From the NCBI GenBank assembly GCA_022451485.1, contig JAKUQS010000014.1, positions 1 to 64,000 on the forward strand: DNA of 64,000 nucleotides. The letters are read 5' to 3'. The notes beneath the pieces are model-generated. The model worked only from the letters and a program-made list of their open reading frames with translations. It ran no database searches and was not told where the DNA came from. Shown piece by piece: positions 59,417 to 64,000 of this stretch; within the stretch, counting starts at the first letter, position 1, and every line of letters starts with the position of its first letter. Source of the DNA: Gammaproteobacteria bacterium. Lineage in GTDB: Bacteria > Pseudomonadota > Gammaproteobacteria > Arenicellales > UBA868. Position numbers and translations under genes: made by a program.

Positions 59417-60963
59417 TTAACTGTGGTGGCTTCGATGGGTGGACCCTGATCGAGGACGTCTTTTAGTTTCCTACCCTCGTCATCAGAAAGTGCCGCGGTG
59501 CAGCCATTCTTGAGCCATGTGGTTGCTGCGGCCGGCGCCAACTTGCCGTTGAGTGCAGGAGTGACAATGCGCTCGAATAGCTGGTCAAAATGACGATTTG
59601 CCCGCTCGCGGGTATCGCTGTACCCCTTGATCAAACGCGCGCAGCAGATGACTTCAAATGCGAAGTTCAGGTCAATCTTGGCAGCCTGAATGGCGGTGCC
59701 AAGCCAGTGTTCTATCATGGCTTGCTCTAATACATATCGATAACTGTTACGCCGACGAACACTGAGCCAAGCCAGGAAACGCAGTCGAACCATTCCCCAA
59801 ATGGTGTCTGAACGCACGTGCATGGGCAGATGGAGGCGATGCGTAATGCCTCGGTTGTCGGCCCAACGCATAAGACTGCGACCGATACTGGCCGGTAAGA
59901 GAGTGGCGAATTCCTCGATGCCAGGGTTAAGGAACTCGGTGATGCGGACCGGTTCATTGGGTGTGGCACCTGATTCCTGACGAACTCGTGTGATTCGTTT
60001 GCGGCGTGACTTAAGATCAGCGACTCGCATCACGTCTTCGTAGGACATCCATAAGGCGAGGTGTCGTGCCGCTTCACGGGTCAGGGTCGTGTTGTCTGGT
60101 TGCTTGGTTTCCTGGTCTGTCGCTGCTATACGCTCGAGTCGATCAAGATAAAGAGCCGCATACTCTGTGTCCTGGTAGTCAATCAGACGGGCAATACCAG
60201 ACTCTATGACATCCAGCGCAGCAGCAGGAAGGCTCTGTCTGGCACGTGTGATTAACGGATGAGCAACGTGCCCGGTAAGCGACGAAGCGTTATTGAGATC
60301 GACTGATTTTTTGGTTACTGATTGTGTGTTGACTAGTTCTAGGCCCGCATGAAAGCCGTCAAGATTCGATGCGACGGAAACGCCCCGAGTGGTGATTGCT
60401 GTTTCCAGCGCAGTATTCGGAAATGGGAATAGTTTTGTGCCGGCAATGGCCCCCAGAATGATGGCGTTAAGCGCCGTGTTTCGTCTGCGTGCCAGCTCGA
60501 CCAGATCATCCATTACGAGACGGTGCGAAAGTTTACGGGCCGCAGTCATAATACCCTGTGTATCGAAACTGCCGTCTCCCAATGCGGTTCGCTCGGCCAT
60601 TGCATAAATGCGGTGGGTTGAGGCAATGAGCGTGGTTCTGTCCGGACTTACCAGTCCGTTTTCAAGTAACCGGCCGGCTTCGACTAACTCGGAGGCAACC
60701 GCAATGTCTATATATCCCGGGGCCGGATAGAGGCCAAAGACGGGATCGATGGCATGACTCTCGGGAGCGTGCATCATTTCAAGATAATACGCAGTGGCGC
60801 CAGTGCGCTGTGCGACGCCAGGAATGGATGTTGATTGAATCAGGATACCGGAATGTTTGGCACCTTCAACGATCCAGTCCGCGAGCAGGCCACCACCCTC
60901 CCCACCCATCGCCGCGATGACGATGGTTAGGGGGCGGTCAATGCCAGGCTTCGAGGAACTCAT
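59380..60963 (-). CDS. iorB: Indolepyruvate oxidoreductase subunit beta, long form
   Basis: A 527-residue beta/gamma-type subunit. The start VIAAMGGEGGGLLADWIV is the hallmark of the IorB domain (about 10-200), which helps decarboxylate aryl-pyruvate to aryl-acetyl-CoA. The second half (200-520) is the long proteobacterial extension seen in fused-type IorB. It overlaps iorA by four bases (ATGA). Together with the alpha subunit it forms an oxygen-sensitive or, in aerobes, more tolerant pyruvate:ferredoxin-type oxidoreductase for aromatic amino-acid breakdown. Confidence 0.88.
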   Translation of the reverse strand: MSSSKPGIDRPLTIVIAAMGGEGGGLLADWIVEGAKHSGILIQSTSIPGVAQRTGATAYYLEMMHAPESHAIDPVFGLYPAPGYIDIAVASELVEAGRLLENGLVSPDRTTLIASTHRIYAMAERTALGDGSFDTQGIMTAARKLSHRLVMDDLVELARRRNTALNAIILGAIAGTKLFPFPNTALETAITTRGVSVASNLDGFHAGLELVNTQSVTKKSVDLNNASSLTGHVAHPLITRARQSLPAAALDVIESGIARLIDYQDTEYAALYLDRLERIAATDQETKQPDNTTLTREAARHLALWMSYEDVMRVADLKSRRKRITRVRQESGATPNEPVRITEFLNPGIEEFATLLPASIGRSLMRWADNRGITHRLHLPMHVRSDTIWGMVRLRFLAWLSVRRRNSYRYVLEQAMIEHWLGTAIQAAKIDLNFAFEVICCARLIKGYSDTRERANRHFDQLFERIVTPALNGKLAPAAATTWLKNGCTAALSDDEGRKLKDVLDQGPPIEATTVNQPPLEIPPVTA

Positions 60964-63095
60964 ATCGGGAGAGCATCTTTACCGCTCAAATGATGGGTGA
61001 CTGTGCGCCGGACTCGATGAAGTGCGGACTCGAACCTTCCTGGATTGCGAATGCGTTCCGCACGGTAGAATGATGGACACAGGATGGCGGCGTGCGAGAC
61101 TTCGCCACAAAGACCGCAGCCAACACAACTATCAATCACGGTTGCGATCGGGTCTTCCCGCAGCACATCTGGATTGGGTCTAATGGTCAGTGACGGGCAT
61201 CCGGAAAGGCGAATACACGAATGATCTCCCGTGCAGGTTTCAGGATCGATACCGAAGCGCGGTGTGACTACCTTCTTTCCCGCCGCCAGTTGTTCCCGAA
61301 TCTGCGGACGAAGACGCCGCTGCAGGGCCAGCTGGCACTCGCTTTCTGCGATGATGACTTTCAGGCCACCGGTCGTTGTGGTGAGTGCGTCGCGGAGGGT
61401 TTTCACCATATGGGCAACTTTGTATGTCACACGGGTTTTTATCCACTGCACCCCGACACCTTGCAGAGCGGCCTTGATGTGGTGGCCAGTGCGGACTCGT
61501 GTGGAGGGATGCTTTGTAGAAGGAAGATATTGCTGTCCGGTAGCAGACGAGTAGCCATTGTTCATGATGACAAGAACCGAATCTGTCCGGTTGAACACAG
61601 CACCTGAGATACCGCTGGACAGGCCGTTATGCCAGAAACCACCATCACCCATAATGGAGAGTGTGCGTCGTTTCATGGCGGGGTCGACCGCAGCGGAACT
61701 CGCCAGACCCAGCCCATAGCCGAGTACCGAATTGCCAAGGTTGAACGGCGCTAGGGTCGAGAACGTGTGGCATCCGATGTCGGCGGCAATATGGACATTG
61801 CCAAGTTCGCGTTGCACAAGTTTGATAGCGGTAAATACGGGTCTTTCGGGGCAACCTGTGCAGAACGTCGGTGGCCTCGGCGGCACGGGGGCGCCGAGTT
61901 GAGTGCTCGCGCTGGATTTCAGATCATCGATGCGCGCGACGATTCCACCTCCGCGATCTGCTGTTATGCCTGGCGCATTGTTCTCAAGAAAAGTGGCAAT
62001 GCCTTTTAGCAGTACCTCGGCGACATATTCGCCTGCCATGGGGAGAACATCTTTTCCAAAGACGACAGTTTGTATGTCGCCTTTGCGCAGAATGCTCTCG
62101 ATGGCTTGCTCAAGAAATGCGGGTTGGCCCTCTTCGACGATCAGTACCGATCGTTTCGATGCGCAGAACCGAGTAATCTCGTCTGGTACCAACGGATAGG
62201 CGACGTTAAGGATAGCAAGTGGTATGCACGATTCGCCATAGGTGTCGGCGAGCTCGAGTTGCTGTAGTGCCCGCACTACTGAGTTGAATAACCCACCTTG
62301 CATGATGATGCCAATATCGGACCGCGAGCCTTCATAGTATTCATTCAGTTTGTGTTCGGTAATAAATTGAATCGCAGCCGGGTAGCGTTGTTCAATCTTC
62401 TGCTTTTCCTGCGCGTATGTAGCAGGCGGCAAGCAGATTCGACTGTAGTCAAAGTCTGGTTCCTCCAGTACTTGGCGACGAGAGAATTCAGGTCTACGAT
62501 TATCTCTGGCAACGAACCGACCGTGCATGTGACATGCACGGATACGAAATTCAATCATGACCGGAGTGTTAGATGCTTCGGAAAGATCGAATGCTTTTTC
62601 TACTAGATCGACTACAGTCGGTAAATGCGGGCGGGGATCAAGGAGCCATAACTGTGATTTCATGGCAAATGCATGGGAGCGCTCCTGAATGATGCTCGCA
62701 CCTTCGCCGTAGTCTTCGCCAAGCACAATCACGGCGCCGCCCTTAACGCCGGCTGACCCAAGGTTTGACAAGGCATCGGATGCCACGTTGGTTCCAACAA
62801 CCGATTTCCACACCGCCGCACCACGCAACGGGTAGTTGATTGACGCACCCAGCATGGCTGCCGCTGCTGCTTCGTTGGCACAGGTCTCAAAGTGCACACC
62901 GAGTTCATCGAGAATTTCGTGCGCGTCACCCAAGACGTCCATCAGATGAGAAACGGGTGCTCCTTGATACCCGCCCACATAGGAGACGCCTGCCTGCAGC
63001 AGAGCCTTGGTGATCGCTAGAATACCTTCCCCATGAAAGGTCTCTCCATCACCTAGCTGAAGGTCTTGTACTTCTTTTGTAAAAGATCGTTCCAA
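60960..63095 (-). CDS. iorA: Indolepyruvate:ferredoxin oxidoreductase subunit alpha
   Basis: A 711-residue TPP- and iron-sulfur-containing subunit. The N-terminal pyrimidine domain starts GYQGAPVSHLMD, the TPP motif is GDGGFWHNGLSSGISG near residue 465, and the C-terminal ferredoxin-like part has CTGDHSCIRLSGCPS and CVGCGLCGEVSHAAILCP. It converts indolepyruvate, phenylpyruvate or related keto acids to acyl-CoA, passing electrons to ferredoxin. A long intergenic region upstream (63096-63335) carries the promoter. Confidence 0.93.
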   Translation of the reverse strand: MERSFTKEVQDLQLGDGETFHGEGILAITKALLQAGVSYVGGYQGAPVSHLMDVLGDAHEILDELGVHFETCANEAAAAAMLGASINYPLRGAAVWKSVVGTNVASDALSNLGSAGVKGGAVIVLGEDYGEGASIIQERSHAFAMKSQLWLLDPRPHLPTVVDLVEKAFDLSEASNTPVMIEFRIRACHMHGRFVARDNRRPEFSRRQVLEEPDFDYSRICLPPATYAQEKQKIEQRYPAAIQFITEHKLNEYYEGSRSDIGIIMQGGLFNSVVRALQQLELADTYGESCIPLAILNVAYPLVPDEITRFCASKRSVLIVEEGQPAFLEQAIESILRKGDIQTVVFGKDVLPMAGEYVAEVLLKGIATFLENNAPGITADRGGGIVARIDDLKSSASTQLGAPVPPRPPTFCTGCPERPVFTAIKLVQRELGNVHIAADIGCHTFSTLAPFNLGNSVLGYGLGLASSAAVDPAMKRRTLSIMGDGGFWHNGLSSGISGAVFNRTDSVLVIMNNGYSSATGQQYLPSTKHPSTRVRTGHHIKAALQGVGVQWIKTRVTYKVAHMVKTLRDALTTTTGGLKVIIAESECQLALQRRLRPQIREQLAAGKKVVTPRFGIDPETCTGDHSCIRLSGCPSLTIRPNPDVLREDPIATVIDSCVGCGLCGEVSHAAILCPSFYRAERIRNPGRFESALHRVRRTVTHHLSGKDALPI

Positions 63096-63335
63096 TAATC
63101 GATTCTCTGGTTACTGTGGGGTGTGCATCGTACGAGACAGATTACCAACCAGCTTGCATGCGTCGCCCCTGACTTTCGTGATATTAACCCGATGACGGGG
63201 TATTCAGGGTAAGTTCGGCCACAGAGCGCTCCCCGAACGCCGGCTTTGAACTAAGATTGGGAATTGATTGAAAAGGTATGTGACCTCTATGACGGTACGA
63301 TTAACATAAAGATAGGTAAGAGGATCGATTAATTA

Positions 63336-64000
63336 TGAAAATTGAGACGCTGCTGCCATTGGGGAAACTCGATCCTGGAGTTAGGGCGGCGGATAAGCCT
63401 ATGGATGTCTGTGCGATTGGCACTGATGCGAAAGAATTGGAGATGCTTGGATACGATGGCCTGGTGGTAGAGGAGACTAAAGAGGATCCCTACGTTGTGA
63501 TAGCACTTGCTGCCCAAGCGACTCGTACCTTGGGCCTTGCGACCTCGGTCGCCCTGGCTTTTCCGCGCAGTCCCACTGTCACCGCAATGACAGCCTGGAC
63601 TTTGCAAAAATTGTCTCAGGGCCGTTTTGTGCTGGGATTAGGTTCTCAGGTCAGAGGTCATATTCGACGTCGTTTCGGGTTGGAATATCATCCTCCGGGG
63701 CCGTGGATGAGGGAATATGTTGTCGCAGTTCGCTGCATATGGGATTGTTGGCAGCACGGCACCGCGTTGGATCATCACGGTGATCGTTACCAACTCAACC
63801 TGATGGTACCGTTGTTTAATCCGGGCCCGATTGACCACCCCATTATTCCTATACACGTTGCAGCTGTGAATCCGTACATGTGCCGAGTTGCAGGCGAAGT
63901 CGCTGATGGAGTTCGAGCCCATCCGGTATGTACACCGAAATACATTGCAGAAGTAATGTTGCCGGCTGTCGCCGATGGAGCGGCCCGTCAGAACCGAGAC
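63336..64000 (+). CDS. Luciferase-like (LLM) flavin/F420-type oxidoreductase, truncated by the window edge
   Basis: ATG 63336 opens a frame that runs off the window, so only the first 221 codons are visible. They match the LLM class subgroup that begins MKIETLLPLGKLDPG, with YDGLVVEETKEDP, LAFPRSPTVTAM, GLGSQVRGHIRRRFG and HVAAVNPYMC. These TIM-barrel enzymes use FMN or F420; the homologous group is often called F420-dependent by annotation, but the cofactor of this one is unproven. It is divergent from iorAB. Confidence 0.9.

Noticed and set aside
1-64000. CRISPR arrays, insertion sequences, tRNA or rRNA genes
   Set aside because: I looked for regularly spaced repeats, transposase-like frames, inverted terminal repeats, and tRNA T-loop or rRNA-like segments by eye and found none I could support.

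Overview
The window looks like chromosomal DNA of a heterotrophic, aerobic proteobacterium, most likely a marine-type gammaproteobacterium (inference). The support is EttA, HspQ, a DUF1127 protein, an FbpABC iron system under Fur-like boxes, a DUF2325 protein, a cupin of the DMSP-lyase type and a fused-type indolepyruvate:ferredoxin oxidoreductase. GC content is moderate and even. I saw no rRNA, tRNA, insertion sequence, phage gene or CRISPR array. Coding density is high, with many 1-4 base start/stop overlaps.

Layout. 0.3-1.6 kb: class II aldolase-family protein and cupin, convergent with a 3-hydroxyisobutyrate-dehydrogenase-like enzyme, Ogt, an AlkA-type glycosylase and an amidase (minus strand). 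5.5-12.3 kb: an iron/peroxide locus. fbpA, a DUF2325 protein, two small unknown proteins and a 2-Cys peroxiredoxin read leftwards. fbpB and fbpC read rightwards. Two Fur-like boxes lie in the shared intergenic region. 12.4-21.6 kb: two EamA transporters, EttA, an M20 peptidase, a glycosyltransferase, a PHP phosphatase, an SDR and an MFS carrier. 21.7-26.9 kb: RidA-like protein, an unrecognised protein made of two copies of one domain, 2-oxoacid dehydrogenase-type E1 alpha and beta without E2/E3, and an acetolactate-synthase-like TPP enzyme. 27-31 kb: amidase divergent from an N-carbamoyl-amino-acid hydrolase-like enzyme, a divergent peptide deformylase, a DMSP-lyase-like cupin and a DoxX protein.

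31.4-40 kb: YczE-type membrane protein, metallophosphoesterase, a DUF167 (YggU) gene cut by an in-frame TGA, SMP-30 protein, HMG-CoA lyase, class III CoA-transferase, a 456-residue unknown, a Mug/TDG-type uracil-DNA glycosylase and a nuclease-fold protein that lacks the nuclease catalytic residues. 40.4-45.8 kb: a complete family-5 peptide/opine-type ABC importer with a Tat-type binding protein and a fused double ATPase. 46-50.9 kb: MFS carrier, glycosyltransferase, nucleoside-phosphorylase-like protein, spore-photoproduct-lyase-like radical SAM enzyme and SDR, tightly coupled. 50.9-57.1 kb: Bcr/CflA carrier with LysR regulator, DUF1127 protein, acyl-CoA dehydrogenase, HspQ, transglutaminase-like protein and nitroreductase. 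57.2-59.4 kb: two exported DsrE-type proteins and a double-thioredoxin protein; the first DsrE gene has a TGA inside its signal-peptide region. 59.4-63.1 kb: IorB and IorA. From 63.3 kb to the edge: a truncated luciferase-like oxidoreductase.

The strongest leads are the two TGA-interrupted genes, the internally duplicated protein beside the TPP enzymes, the phosphorylase-SPL-SDR cassette, the Fur/DUF2325/peroxiredoxin operon, the DMSP-lyase-like cupin and the catalytically stripped nuclease-fold protein.
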